A DNA stretch of 64,000 bases from Mesodorylaimus sp. YZB2_4 (GCA_030248295.1 JASANH010000496.1:1-64000), one strand, 5' to 3'. Positions 44,320-55,453 are shown, counted from the stretch's first letter. The notes: generated by a model from the letters alone, not told the origin. Translations and numbers: made by a program.

Positions 44320-45620
44320 ATCGACTAACGTTAGATACTACTGTGGACTTGGACGTGTTCTCTGATCCGCCAGAAGAAAGAAGTGTAGCCGAGAATCGTA
44401 AAGAAATTATACCGGTCAATGCGTCTTTGCCTAATGATGATGTAAATACTGCCTTGGAATTTCGTATCCCCAGCATCCCTAACTGGTTCACTGATTTGTC
44501 GCCTACTCTCCCGGAATTGCACATGGAAAACCAGTATGTAACTGATAAAGAAACGGAGAAAGGCATATTCAGGACAAAACAAATCGGCTTGGTACCGAAT
44601 GTGTTAATGTCCATGTTTTCTGGTGTGACTGTTTTTTTGAACAATCAGCTGGTTCTACAAAACAGCAGCTGCTTGCCCTGGAGTGCTTATTTGGATGTTT
44701 TGTCTAATTACTCGTATGATCAATGAAAATCGTGGTTGAGTGGCAGTGGGTGGTACGATGATGGCCTGCAAGGACTCTCACCCGAATTACTGAACACCTT
44801 CAAGCCATGCTATGACAGTGGCACTGGTCACCTGATCGGGCCTATTCAGCTGGACTTTTCCAAGATTCGTAAATATATGATTCCGGGGTCGAGATGGTCA
44901 TTCGCCTGTTCCGACGAGATCCAAAGGCCTTCATTTCGTACATGATAGATCCTGCTGAAAAAGAAGATTTCACAGTTACCATTGAACGGGCCTATTTGCA
45001 CGTCCGCCGCATCAGACTGCACGATACATCCTTCGCCGTCATGGAACGACGTCTGATGACAACGCCGGCCGCCTATAGCTTCAATGACACCATCCTTAAA
45101 CCGTTGATTGTACCTGAAAATGTCTTATCGGTGGACGCTTGCATCTACGAGGGCTTACTGCCTTCTCGCCTGGAAATTGTTCAGTTAATGCAATCGTGAT
45201 TTCGCTGGACCCATAGCCAACAACCCGTTCATGTTCCAGCCATACAATAAGGAAAACGTCACCCTGGAGAAAAATGGCCTATTGGTTACAGCACCATACC
45301 AGTGTGACTCTGTAAAAAATGATTATGTACGCATGTACTTGGACTATTTTCTGAACTCGGGCTGCTCTCTGGAAAAAGCGGGCATGTCAGAAATCAGTTT
45401 TGAAAATTATGGCAATTACTCAAACATCATGTGTTTTAACTTGGAACGCTTTGACGAATGTGGGAGTACTTTGAAGCCGACCAACGAGTACGGCAACCTA
45501 CGTTTGAAAATTGACTATGACAGTTCTGTTCTTTTGCAACGCCCATTGGTCATTTTGTGCTTGCTGCGTTTTAATCGCACCATAAAAATTAATATTCAAG
45601 AAATGCTGATGTCTCAATAA
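44316..45620 (+). pseudogene. Polinton/adintovirus-type major capsid protein, broken
   Basis: Three frame segments in series: 44316-44945 (with TGA at 44724-44726), 44894-45199, and 45203-45620. Recognisable parts are LDVFSDPPEE near the start, FLNNQLVLQNSSCLPWSAYL, FSKIRKYMIPG, ERAYLHVRRIRLHDTSF, NNPFMFQPYN and the end segment with NEYGNLRLKIDY. The total of ~430 codons and the order fit the double-jelly-roll major capsid of Polinton/adintovirus-like elements. Capsid genes are why Polintons are considered possible viruses. One stop and two frameshifts make it inactive. Upstream basic protein and downstream ATPase support the call. Confidence 0.8.
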
Positions 45621-45695
45621 ACTGATAAGCTTTGATCCTGTTGTTGTCGTGAAGTCTACATAAGCACACACACATGACGAAACCCATATGCAGTC

Positions 45696-46340
45696 ATGAC
45701 TAGCGGCAAAGAAGCAGTGTTTGCTTTGCAAACTCCATTCACCATGACCATAGCCGGCAGTACTTCCTGCGGTAAAGCCTACTTCGTCATGCAGCTGATT
45801 AAAAATCGTGACAAAATATTCAACACCTTCTTCACGAATGTCTACTATCATTATGCCATGTGGCAGCCCGTCTTTGATGAGATGGAAAAAGTAGATGGAG
45901 TCAAGTTCACAGAAGGATCACCCAGCATAGACGAGATAGATTCGGATTCTCTTTTGGTCTTGGACGATCTGTTTCCACAACTGACCCAAAATAAAGATTT
46001 AGTGGATTTATTCTGTGTCAAATCGCATCATTAAAATATCAACGTCATATTCATCACACAATCGTTTTTCTATGATTCCAAAGTTATGCGCTGCGTGACT
46101 AGAAATTCGTATTACGTGGTTCTGTTCAAGTCACCCAGGATGACAGCCGTGGTTGAACAATTGTCCCGACAAATCTGCTCGCAGAAACCGAACTACTTGT
46201 TGGATGATTAAAACAAAGCCACGAAAGACAGACCTGACAGATATCTCTTTTTCAGTCTAAATCCGCGTGCCGATGAAAAATTAGCCGTGCTCTCTAATAT
46301 ATTACCTACTGAGAATGATGATCCGCATGTTTTTATATAA
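45696..46340 (+). pseudogene. Polinton genome-packaging ATPase, two in-frame stops
   Basis: One frame runs from ATG 45696 to TAA 46338-46340, interrupted by TAA at 46032-46034 and 46209-46211. Walker A-like AGSTSCGKA (about residues 20-28; Ala replaces the usual Ser/Thr after Lys) and Walker B SLLVLDDLF (about 85-93) are visible, followed after the first stop by NINVIFITQSFFYDSKV and a sensor-like region. This is the FtsK/HerA-type ATPase that packages DNA into capsids. Both stops could come from CAA by C-to-T change. The order after the capsid gene is typical. Confidence 0.85.
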
Positions 46341-46399
46341 GTTGCTGAGATTTTATGAAATCTGTCGGCATTGAGAGCCATCTCAAGTCTTTGTTGTCA

Positions 46400-46690
46400 A
46401 GTGATTTTGAAATTTTTGTTCTAGCCTACTAATAAAGTCGTCAAGCTAATTTTGCTAGAAGTCTCCGGCCCTTTGGTGCAGGCTATCGCTGAGTTGGCCT
46501 TGAATGTTTTAAACAACGTGAATTTTTTAAGTCAGCAAGACGAACAAAGCAAAATCAATCAAGCACAGGTGCCCTTTGTCCATCTCGGCTAATCGTCACG
46601 AGACGTTAGCCAGGAAAAGGCATTTGATTAAAACAAAAGGGTTTCGATTCGTTCCAATATTATTGCAAATAACCTTACCTTATGTCGAGA
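46400..46690 (+). pseudogene. Small helical Polinton protein, frameshifted
   Basis: A first frame (VVKLILLEVSGPLVQAIAEL, then ALNVLNNVNFLSQQ) stops near 46590. A second frame beginning about 46576 continues with ETLARKRHLIKTKGFRFVPI. A leucine-rich helical start followed by a KRxLxxxKGF basic patch is a layout seen in small ORFs next to the packaging ATPase in this element class. Function unknown. Confidence 0.55.
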
Positions 46691-47119
46691 GAAATGGTAA
46701 TGGTGCCCGAAGCAGGACGGAGGCGACTGATAGATCAACAACAGATGCCCCCTATGAATCAGTCACCAGCTTCACAACCTCCGCCAGTCATTTCGGAAGT
46801 TGCAGATGCTCAACCAAAAGAAAAACAAAGTAAAGCTGGTGACTTGATCAGTCTTTTACCAAAAGCTTATCGAACCAGGGCTGCTATCACCATGCATTAT
46901 ATTGCGTCTTCTATAAATCATGCTAAACGTGTGGTCTTTACTGATGGTATGGTTGGTGCGCATGTTATTGATTATTTACGATACGTTTTAAATTCAATTC
47001 TCTCACACGCTCCCACGTACAATGAAAAATTTATGACCATGTTGCAATTTGCTGTTGTACCCGAAAGTGTTTATCATCGTCATGTCGTGCCAGTCTCTGT
47101 AAAATGGCTGACATTTTGA
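46682..47119 (+). CDS. Conserved-type small Polinton ORF
   Basis: 145 intact residues from ATG 46682. The N-terminal ~50 residues are Pro/Gln-rich and disordered-looking. From ~55 a helical domain follows (SLLPKAYRTRAAITMHYIAS, then GAHVIDYLRYVLNSIL, then FAVVPESVYHRHVV). It is codirectional with the capsid and ATPase genes and seems to be a small structural or maturation protein, but I cannot assign a function. It is one of few unbroken frames in the block. Confidence 0.55.
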   Translation: MSREMVMVPEAGRRRLIDQQQMPPMNQSPASQPPPVISEVADAQPKEKQSKAGDLISLLPKAYRTRAAITMHYIASSINHAKRVVFTDGMVGAHVIDYLRYVLNSILSHAPTYNEKFMTMLQFAVVPESVYHRHVVPVSVKWLTF

Positions 47120-47219
47120 ATAAAACTAGAAAATATTCTGTGTTCCCTCAAGTACTCACAAAAAGGAACCAACTAAAGGCATATAATCCTTCAACCTGAC
47201 ACAAACACATTTTCAAGAA

Positions 47220-47429
47220 ATGATAATCTTGCTCAGTATTTTTATCAGTACGGCTTCCGCTGCCTGCTACTGTGGCGAAACAGAAATTCAATGTCGTAAA
47301 AGTATCTCCTACGCTGCTGTCAAGGAAAAAACTTGCTTCAGTGAAGAAACTCGCATAGCCGCGTACGATTCATATACACAGAGATACGGATGCTTTTCTG
47401 GTTTTTCCGAACTCGAAACGGCCCCCTAG
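47220..47429 (+). CDS. Small secreted Cys-rich protein
   Basis: 69 residues from ATG 47220 with a signal peptide (MIILLSIFISTASA) and a mature part containing about five cysteines (CYCGETEIQC, then TCFSEET, then GCFSGF). A TATA-like TATAAT lies near 47182. It follows the Polinton genes on the same strand and may be the last gene of the element or an unrelated secreted peptide. No family recognised. Confidence 0.4.
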   Translation: MIILLSIFISTASAACYCGETEIQCRKSISYAAVKEKTCFSEETRIAAYDSYTQRYGCFSGFSELETAP

Positions 47430-47640
47430 TAGGGGTAAAACTACTAGGGTTGTGCGACCTCCGCTCACCCTAAGGGTGAGTGCGAAAAATTGGATTGTAT
47501 CTCTTCCCCTGTGCGAGAGATAGGGGGAACAACTATGCTAGGGCGTAGTCACCTAGACACGGGAGTTGGTGGTCATGCACTACAACCACTCGCTCACTGC
47601 TATCGCGCTATGGGAGACTCTAGCGATGCCGGTCCTCCGG
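47423..47640 (+). other. Hairpin-rich sequence, possible structured RNA
   Basis: Consecutive stems: CCCTAGTAG/CTACTAGGG (47424-47449), CTCACCC/GGGTGAG (47464-47480), and TATCTCT/AGAGATA (47498-47522). The loop TCCCC of the last can also pair with GGGGGA at 47523-47528. GC-rich pairing continues to about 47640 (CCGGTCCTCCGGGACTTGG). No known ribozyme or rRNA core was recognised. Confidence 0.4.
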
Positions 47641-49241
47641 GACTTGGCGGACCAACAGTTAGTTCTGAAACTTGCGATCCACGAGACCTAACGTCGACGA
47701 ACCCAAGTACCTTGGTTTTTTGTGAAGCAAGCCTGAATAGTAGTTCCGCCTGGAACGACCACGACCTTCGTTTCCTACTGTCAATTGTGGATTTAGTCTG
47801 GAATCTATCCAGCCAACGTGTGGACCATAAGCTGGTGGTGACTTGCGATGAAGTGGAACGAACTCAGGCGTGATGGACTCGTGAGCGATTTGCCCAGATC
47901 TGAGCGAATGTTGACGGAATAATACTGGTTCATAAGAGCCTCGCGGCCAGATCTGGTACCAAACGAGAACTCGAACTCTGAGGCCATCGATGAAGATGAA
48001 TTCTAGCCTAGCCTCGCGCCGATGTTCATCCGACGAGTAACTTCTTCTCCACTCGATTCCTACCGCGGATCAGGGATAGGAGCGAGGCTGATTGACTCGG
48101 TTAAAGAAAGCGCCAGGTTAATATCTTCTTTTATTTCAGAACTGCCCAGGGATCGTGTTCTGTCCTCCCTATAATCTAAGGTGTCACGCGTCAAAAGATA
48201 CTAATATAGAGCTGACTTTAGCTGTAGTTTATTATGTAGTTTTTCAGATGGATATGGTAACACACGGCCCAGTCGACACCGGCCAGCTCCTTCGCCTAGA
48301 GCATTTACGTCTTCAAAGATTCACAGTCGCCTTGACGAGTGCTTGCAGCGCAACTGGTATCCACGGGAACGACCACTAACTGCAAGCTTCCCAGCTAAGT
48401 CAAGCCCAGCTGCTCGTCAGAACGATTTTTGAAAGCGCACATAATTGACATGATTTGTTTTCATATATATATATATCCTTGTGATGGTTTTAAGAAAGAG
48501 TTTAAAGCTATTCTTATGAAGCGAAGCATGCTATCTTTAATAATTTTTAGTTTGCTGACCCGTCTGTAAATGCCGCCGTAAAGATGCTCCCAGTTCAGAA
48601 AGATGGTCCTTTTCGTTTCTTTACTCATGCTAACCATGAACGCCTGGCTGGTTCTACTGCCATTAGCCTCACCCATATGAATACATACTCGGGACGAAGG
48701 GCCTGGAAGGAGAAGATATTGAGGTAGTCGTTCTCTTTACGAGGCCTCATTTCATTATAAGGAAAGTGCCTTCCTTGATCGATTTATTTCCAGCTCGTCC
48801 AGAAATAGCCCTGGTCCGTCTGGAGGCTCGGGAAACACTTCTGGACCCTAGCCCGAACTTTAGCAGCCAATAGATTGTTGTAACGTTGACTACATCTGGC
48901 AGGTCTCTCGAGACCACTAGAAATGCAGCGTATATAGCCGGGAGTTCTCGATTAAGTAGAACTTGTTGGGCCATACGCGCCGAAAAACGATGAGCTCCAT
49001 TCTACGGGTCTGTATTAGGTACTGTCTTCGGCTCGAGCGCATTCGGTCCACAGGCTCACTCGGCTTCAATTATGGCCTTATCTACTACTCACGTGAGCTT
49101 ATCTACTCGCAATCGATGACTGTGTGATCTGTATGTTGGCCCGGCCCCATAAGGACGCGCCCCACCCGTTCTTATAAGACTGCGGTAGGGTACTGCTCAT
49201 CTTCAGCAGGCAAATAGTGAAGTACGTTAAAATTTTTAGAC
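47641..49241. other. Region without a recognised gene
   Basis: An open frame 47490-47873 lacks any recognisable domain. A possible exon after a TTTTTAG acceptor near 48546 (FADPSVNAAVKMLPVQKDGP) is in frame to about 48720 but has no partners. No repeats noted until the inverted arm at 49246. Confidence 0.35.
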
Positions 49242-49884
49242 TTAAGAGGCACTGTCTGTAAGAATCGACTCCGAATCGGCCAACCTTGAAAAATGACCCC
49301 CATGTATAATTACATATCTCGAAAGTAGATGCCATACGGACCACGAAAACGATAATCATTTCACGGCCAGGTCACTATTCATGGAACAGGACCCGTTCAA
49401 AAATTTTTGGTGTCCAAAAATGTGGGTTTGGAAAAAACCCTTACAGCTCGACTAATATGCAGTTGAAAAGATTCGGGCGCAGCTCGTGAAAAAGAGCACC
49501 TTTTTCTCTACAAAACCATGATATCTTGCATGAAACAGCCTCTTTCTATAATTGACAAAATTAGATCAAACACAAAATTTCATGCAATAGTTTTCACTAA
49601 AATTCATCTCATTCATGCATTTGTGCGAAAAAGCACTCTTTTTTAATGTATTTCATGTAAAAAGAGATGGGCTTTCAAATGAGACCATCCGCGTCAAAAA
49701 TAAGTGGATCGGACATTGTCACGACCCGTCCGAACACAAAAACCACCTACCCGGCGCGCAAATTTCAAAATTCCCGCACTTTTTTCGGTTGTCTGCTGTG
49801 AGCGCCGGCGGCTGCTCCTCAAATTATCTCTGCTTAGCGATTTTGATCGTTTTGTTTTTCTTGATTAGGAGTGTATAATCAATA

Positions 49885-49976
49885 CTTTCGTGTGCAGAAA
49901 GTTTGTGTTGTTAAGGTGCATTGTAATGCAATAATTAGAAGGCACCTTAACAACACAAACTTTCTGTACACGAAAG
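49885..49976. repeat. Near-perfect palindrome (small MITE or hairpin)
   Basis: CTTTCGTGTGCAGAAAG... (49885-49919) pairs with its reverse complement at 49942-49976 over ~35 bp with one mismatch; loop 22 nt. It lies between the left long arm and the Merlin-type terminal repeat. Confidence 0.8.
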
Positions 49977-50384
49977 GTTATCGTCGGATTTGCGAATTGT
50001 GGTGTTATTGCCGTTGCCATCGGCGCTTTTGCACTTTACTCCCCAAACCCGCCATCCCGTGAATCCCGCGGTTTTTTCGCGGGATTCACGGTTTTCTGCC
50101 AACGGAGCACGAATAGCCTCGACTGACAGAGACTCCAGGCGAGTGCACACATACGCACTCACGCCTCCACGCGCTCTCAATGCTCAGCACTGAAGATCCG
50201 CGCGAGAACGCTCAGAGGGTCGTCCAACCCATATCATGTCTGAAACATCAACTCCACGGGTTGCGACCGCGCTTATCGATTAAGCGCCGCGCGCCCAACA
50301 CAACAACGCTCGAAACCTACACGGCTTACCAAATAAATGACGCTGCCACGGCTAAACAAATAAATGACCCTGCCACCAGGTGCA

Positions 50385-52590
50385 CTCAAGCCCAAGCATA
50401 CATCAGGCCCATCCAGGACTGAGCCTAAGCCTACATCCAGCCCATCCAAGACTAAGCCTAAGCCTAAATCCAGCCCATCCAAGACTGAGCCTAAGCCTAA
50501 GCCTACATCCAGCCCATCCAAGACTAAGCCTAAGCCTAAGCCTAAGCCTAAGCCTACATCCAGCCCATCCAAGACTAAGCTTAAGCCTAAGCCTAAGCCT
50601 AAGCCTACATCCAGCCCATCCAAGACTAAGCCTAAGCCTAAGCCTAAGCCCAAGCATACATCCAGCCCATCCAGGACTGAGCCTAAGCCTACATCCAGCC
50701 CATCCAAGACTAAGCCTAAGCCTAAGCCTAAGCCTACATCCAGCCCATCCAAGACTAAGCTTAAGCCTAAGCCTAAGCCCAAGCATACATCCAGCCCATC
50801 CAGGACTGAGCCTAAGCCTACATCCAGCCCATCCAAGACTAAGCCTAAGCCTAAGCCTAAGCCTACATCCAGCCCATCCAAGACTAAGCTTAAGCCTAAG
50901 CCTAAGCCTACATCCAGCCCATCCAAGACTAAGCCTAAGCCTAAGCCTAAGCCTAAGCCTACATCCAGCCCATCCAAGACTAAGCCTAAGCCTAAGCCTA
51001 CATCCAGCCCATCCAAGACTAAGCCTAAGCCTAAGCCTAAGCCTACATCCAGCCCATCCAAGACTAAGCCTAAGCCTAAGCCTAAGCCTACATCCAGCCC
51101 ATCCAAGACTAAGCCTAAGCCTAAGCCTAAGCCTAAGCCTACATCCAGCCCATCCAAGACTAAGCCTAAGCCTAAGCCTACATCCAGCCCATCCAAGACT
51201 AAGCCTAAGCCTAAGCCTAAGCCCAAGCCTACATCCAGCCCATCCAGGACTGAGCCTAAGCCTACATCCAGCCCATCCAAGACTAAGCCTAAGCCTAAGC
51301 CTAAGCCTACATCCAGCCCATCCAAGACTAAGCTTAAGCCTAAGCCTAAGCCTACATCCAGCCCATCCAAGACTAAGCCTAAGCCTAAGCCTAAGCCTAA
51401 GCCTACATCCAGCCCATCCAAGACTAAGCCTAAGCCTAAGCCTACATCCAGCCCATCCAAGACTAAGCCTAAGCCTAAGCCTAAGCCTACATCCAGCCCA
51501 TCCAAGACTAAGCCTAAGCCTAAGCCTAAGCCTACATCCAGCCCATCCAAGACTAAGCTTAAGCCTAAGCCTAAGCCTACATCCAGCCCATCCAAGACTA
51601 AGCCTAAGCCTAAGCCTAAGCCTAAGCCTACATCCAGCCCATCCAAGACTAAGCCTAAGCCTAAGCCTACATCCAGCCCATCCAAGACTAAGCCTAAGCC
51701 TAAGCCTAAGCCTACATCCAGCCCATCCAAGACTAAGCCTAAGCCTAAGCCTAAGCCTACATCCAGCCCATCCAAGACTAAGCCTAAGCCTAAGCCTAAG
51801 CCTAAGCCTACATCCAGCCCATCCAAGACTAAGCCTAAGCCTAAGCCTACATCCAGCCCATCCAAGACTAAGCCTAAGCCTAAGCCTAAGCCCAAGCATA
51901 CATCCAGCCCATCCAGGACTGAGCCTAAGCCTACATCCAGCCCATCCAAGACTAAGCCTAAGCCTAAGCCTAAGCCTACATCCAGCCCATCCAAGACTAA
52001 GCTTAAGCCTAAGCCTAAGCCTACATCCAGCCCATCCAAGACTAAGCCTAAGCCTAAGCCTAAGCCTAAGCCTACATCCAGCCCATCCAAGACTAAGCCT
52101 AAGCCTAAGCCTACATCCAGCCCATCCAAGACTAAGCCTAAGCCTAAGCCTAAGCCTACATCCAGCCCATCCAAGACTAAGCCTAAGCCTAAGCCTAAGC
52201 CTACATCCAGCCCATCCAAGACTAAGCCTAAGCCTAAGCCTAAGCCTAAGCCTACATCCAGCCCATCCAAGACTAAGCCTAAGCCTAAGCCTACATCCAG
52301 CCCATCCAAGACTAAGCCTAAGCCTAAGCCTAAGCCTACATCCAGCCCATCCAAGACTAAGCTTAAGCCTAAGCCTAAGCCTACATCCAGCCCATCCAAG
52401 ACTAAGCCTAAGCCTAAGCCTAAGCCTAAGCCTACATCCAGCCCATCCAAGACTAAGCCTAAGCCTAAGCCTACATCCAGCCCATCCAAGACTAAGCCTA
52501 AGCCTAAGCCTAAGCCTACATCCAGCCCATCCAAGACTAAGCCTAAGCCTAAGCCTAAGCCTACATCCAGCCCATCCAAGACTGGCTTTA
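50385..52590. repeat. Minisatellite with embedded TTAGGC hexamers
   Basis: About 50 units of a constant ~23-nt block (CATCCAGCCCATCCAAGACT) joined to two to six copies of CCTAAG, whose other strand is (TTAGGC)n. The hexamer number often follows a recurring 5-3-4-4 order, giving a higher-order period. All unit lengths are multiples of 3, so four frames stay open for about 740-775 codons (SLSL/PKPK on plus, LGLG/RLRL on minus). Mutual exclusivity of these frames argues none is selected as protein. Variant units contain AAGCATACATCC or CCAGGACTGAG. Confidence 0.9.
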
Positions 52591-52640
52591 ACCAATACAC
52601 AAGGACACAACATCCGTTTTCTTTTATTTACTAACCAATC

Positions 52641-53627
52641 CTAACACGGATATTTTTCCACCACATCTTTCCACAATTGAAAAAACAAATTCTCGCCACG
52701 GAACCGTTTTCTCCACATAAATTCATTAACATATTCTAACAATAAATCTCTCCTAGTTCCGAAGCGATCTTTATGATACCTTTTGAAATGCTGCCACGTT
52801 CCCTCGATTCCATTCGTGCACGCACCGGTCACAGGATCGACGAAATTTTCGCTGTGGTTCACCGTCAAATGCGAATATCCTTTGGGCAATTGTTCTATAC
52901 CACCGTACGCAGCCCAGCAATCGGAAATAATAATCGATCCCGGCAAGATGAATTGTTTTATCAACGGGATCAATGTCGCCTTGTCGCGACGTTCAACGGG
53001 CACAAGGAAACAATTTGTCGAGCCACGTTCCATGCCGCCGAAAATCCATTGCTCACCAACCAAGTGGCGACGGTTGTACTTCCGCTTGGTCAACACGGTT
53101 TCGTCAATTTCGACCACTTTACCGGGACCGCCAATCAAAACCGGGTGGGCAATAAAATGTTCCGCCGTGACATCACGAAAAAATTGGCCCCAATCGGTAA
53201 ATGTGTGCTCGCTAATCGTTGAACCATCGCCACGTCGCAATTCATTCTGACAAAATTCAAGTGAATAAACGTTTTTCGCCCAAAAATACGACAGCTGCCA
53301 AATTTCCGAGGCTGCTAAATTCGCGTTCTCAAAAAACGTATCCACGAAGAACCCTCGTTCGCGACGTTTGCAATTGGGGCCCGAATTCCCGCATCGCCAG
53401 CTGAACATCGCCTTCTCTTCACCATTCTCTGTTCTCTTCAACCGTTTTCGAAACGTCATATCGCAGGAGCACTTGTCGCACTTCACCGAATCTTCCGGGG
53501 ACCGCAAAATGTTATATGACGCCAAACGGTGAATAAATTCTTCATCACTGCAATTCAAATCCAAATAAAGCTTCCTTAAGTTATACTCTTTTAACAAATC
53601 CAAGCCGGTACACGACGAAACAGCCAT
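52641..53627 (-). CDS. Merlin-type (ISXO2/IS1595-like) DDE transposase
   Basis: An intact 328-residue intronless protein. An N-terminal zinc-ribbon-like region has CDKC (50-53) and C79/C86. The DDE_Tnp_IS1595/ISXO2 domain follows: D175 in GGPGKVVEIDET, D236 in GSIIISDCWAAYGG, E275 in GACTNGIEGTWQHFKR. The NHSENFVDP segment before the Glu is characteristic. It cuts and pastes the element by recognising its terminal repeats. It lies between matching 65-bp inverted repeats, with stop at 52641 next to the minisatellite. A full frame with all catalytic residues suggests recent activity. Confidence 0.93.
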   Translation of the reverse strand: MAVSSCTGLDLLKEYNLRKLYLDLNCSDEEFIHRLASYNILRSPEDSVKCDKCSCDMTFRKRLKRTENGEEKAMFSWRCGNSGPNCKRRERGFFVDTFFENANLAASEIWQLSYFWAKNVYSLEFCQNELRRGDGSTISEHTFTDWGQFFRDVTAEHFIAHPVLIGGPGKVVEIDETVLTKRKYNRRHLVGEQWIFGGMERGSTNCFLVPVERRDKATLIPLIKQFILPGSIIISDCWAAYGGIEQLPKGYSHLTVNHSENFVDPVTGACTNGIEGTWQHFKRYHKDRFGTRRDLLLEYVNEFMWRKRFRGENLFFQLWKDVVEKYPC

Positions 53628-53939
53628 TCTGATTAGCTACAGTGCTTTCTTATCATCTCCTATAGGTATTTATACCCCCTTCGCCCCCCACCCACCCCAA
53701 AGAAACTACGCGCTCACCTCTTTCGTTGCAGTCGCAAAGGGGCGGGGCACCTCTTTCGTTGCAGTCCCAAACTGTGCGCGCGTTCTCGGCAAAGCAGTCA
53801 ATAACGCAGGCTTCAACCCGTTCGCCTGATGTTTCTAAACATCCCGACGCGAAAGCCCCGCCCACGGCGGGAATCCCGCGAAAAAACCGCGGGATTCGCG
53901 GGATGGCGGGTTTGGGGAGTAAAGTGCAAAAGTGCCCTG

Positions 53940-54856
53940 CGTTTTAGGGCTGCAGGATGCGCAAGAAACAGCACCTGTGCTGTAGTAAAACGGATTCCAG
54001 TTCACTTGGACGGTTTTCGGCGTGCCCGGTTTTCAGCCATCAAGACCAGACCTTCAAGCGAAAAGAGCTCAATCTTAATCATCATTTGGCCTATTTCCAT
54101 ATCGTCTCTGTCCTCAATCGATGAAAATATGCCCGCTAATGTCTTAGATCAATGCAAAACGAACTTTCGGTTAAATTTGATCTCTGGGTTTTAATGTCTT
54201 TGTTGAACCGCGCTATTATTTATTTAATGTATTGGATTAATGCCATTTCTTGTGTCATCTCACGTTCAATCATCTGAAACACGAAACAATACAAATAGAA
54301 TACTGGGCTGGCACGACACAAAATTTACAATAGCGATATGCTTTGACGCCTGACAAAGTCTAGCATATCATACCATAGATAATTCTACTGCTTCCATCAA
54401 AAGCCCCATGAACCCTACAGCAGGATGTCTTAGAACGCAGAACAAAATAATGAAAATGGTAATCACTAATTAGGCACACGGCTACCACTTTGCTGTGAGT
54501 AGATGAGAGAACATATTCGGCATTGCTGGGGAAACACATTCTTGTCAATAATAAAATTGCCGCCAAATCAATCCGTATGCTGGAATGAAATTCAAAAGAC
54601 CGTTCCAATTTGACTCGGCAGCTCCATGAAACAAAAAAAATTTCTTTGTCTTGAACTTCGAACCCATCTAGCAAATTTTGTCCATAAGCCGAGGATCGAT
54701 GCATGAAATAAACAATTACCTTCCGAAATCTGCATTTTTGTGGAAATTTTAGTATGATGTAGACAATGTGGGAGGAGCAAATATTTTCAACAAACGAAAA
54801 TATCGAAAAGCACACATAATTAATCCGAATAAAACTATTGCATTTTTTTAGCAAGG
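53940..54856. other. Spacer inside the TTAA element, no gene
   Basis: AT-rich DNA between the Merlin end and the right long arm. Short open frames only. Confidence 0.35.
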
Positions 54857-55453
54857 ATATTTGAGGAGCGGCCGCCGGCGCTCACAGCAGACAGCCGAAC
54901 AAAAAGTGCGGGAAGGTTGAATTTTGCGCGCCGATTAGGTGGTTTTTGTGTTCGGGCGGGTCGTGACAATGTCCGATCCACTTATTTTTGACGCGGATGG
55001 TCTCATTTGAAAGCCTATCTCTTTTTACATGTAATGTATGAAAATAAAGTGCTTTTTCGCTCAAATGCATGAATGAGATGAATTTTAGTGAAATCTCTTG
55101 CATGAACTTTTGTGTTTGAGATAATTTTGTCAATTATAGAATGAGGCTGTTTCATGCAAGATATCATGGGTCTGTAGAGAAAGAGGTGCTCTTTTTCATG
55201 AGCTGCGCCCGAATCTTTTTAACTGCATATTAGTCGAGCTATAAGGGTTTTTTCGAAACCCACATTTTTTAAACACCAAAAATTTTTGAACGGGTCCTGT
55301 TCCATGAATAGTGACCTTGCCGTGCAATGATTATCGTTTTCGTGGTCCCCATGGCATCTACTTTCGAGATATGTAATAATATAGAGAGGTCATTTTTTAA
55401 GGTTGGCCATTTTTTGGTCGAATTAGTCGATTCTTACAGACAGTGCCTCTTAA

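Larger units (their letters stand above)
50022..53936 (-). mobile_element. Merlin/IS1595-type transposon
   Basis: Terminal inverted repeats of ~65 bp: 50022-50090 (GGCGCTTTTGCACTTTACTC, then CCAAACCCGCCATCCCG) and the complementary 53869-53936. Each repeat ends internally in a self-complementary GAATCCCGCG/CGCGGGATTC hairpin. The transposase gene (52641-53627) lies near one end, and a 2.2-kb minisatellite fills most of the rest. An 8-9 bp target duplication, expected for Merlin, was not evident. Confidence 0.7.
49246..55449. mobile_element. TTAA-flanked element with ~590-bp inverted arms
   Basis: 49246-49827 and 54857-55449 are reverse complements with scattered changes. Both outer ends begin GAGGCACTGTCTGTAAGA and both are flanked by TTAA (49242-49245 and 55450-55453), the target duplication characteristic of piggyBac-like insertion. 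No piggyBac transposase is visible inside; the 5-kb interior holds the Merlin-type unit and its minisatellite. A non-autonomous foldback-like element is the best description. Confidence 0.7.

Noticed and set aside
50385-52590. A telomere or chromosome end
   Set aside because: Hexamers are interrupted by a constant non-telomeric block, are flanked by unique DNA on both sides and lie inside a transposon.
50273-52634. Four long overlapping ORFs of 736-775 codons in the minisatellite
   Set aside because: They arise because repeat units are multiples of 3 and lack stops in those frames; four mutually overlapping frames with pure SLSL/PKPK/LGLG/RLRL composition are not credible genes.
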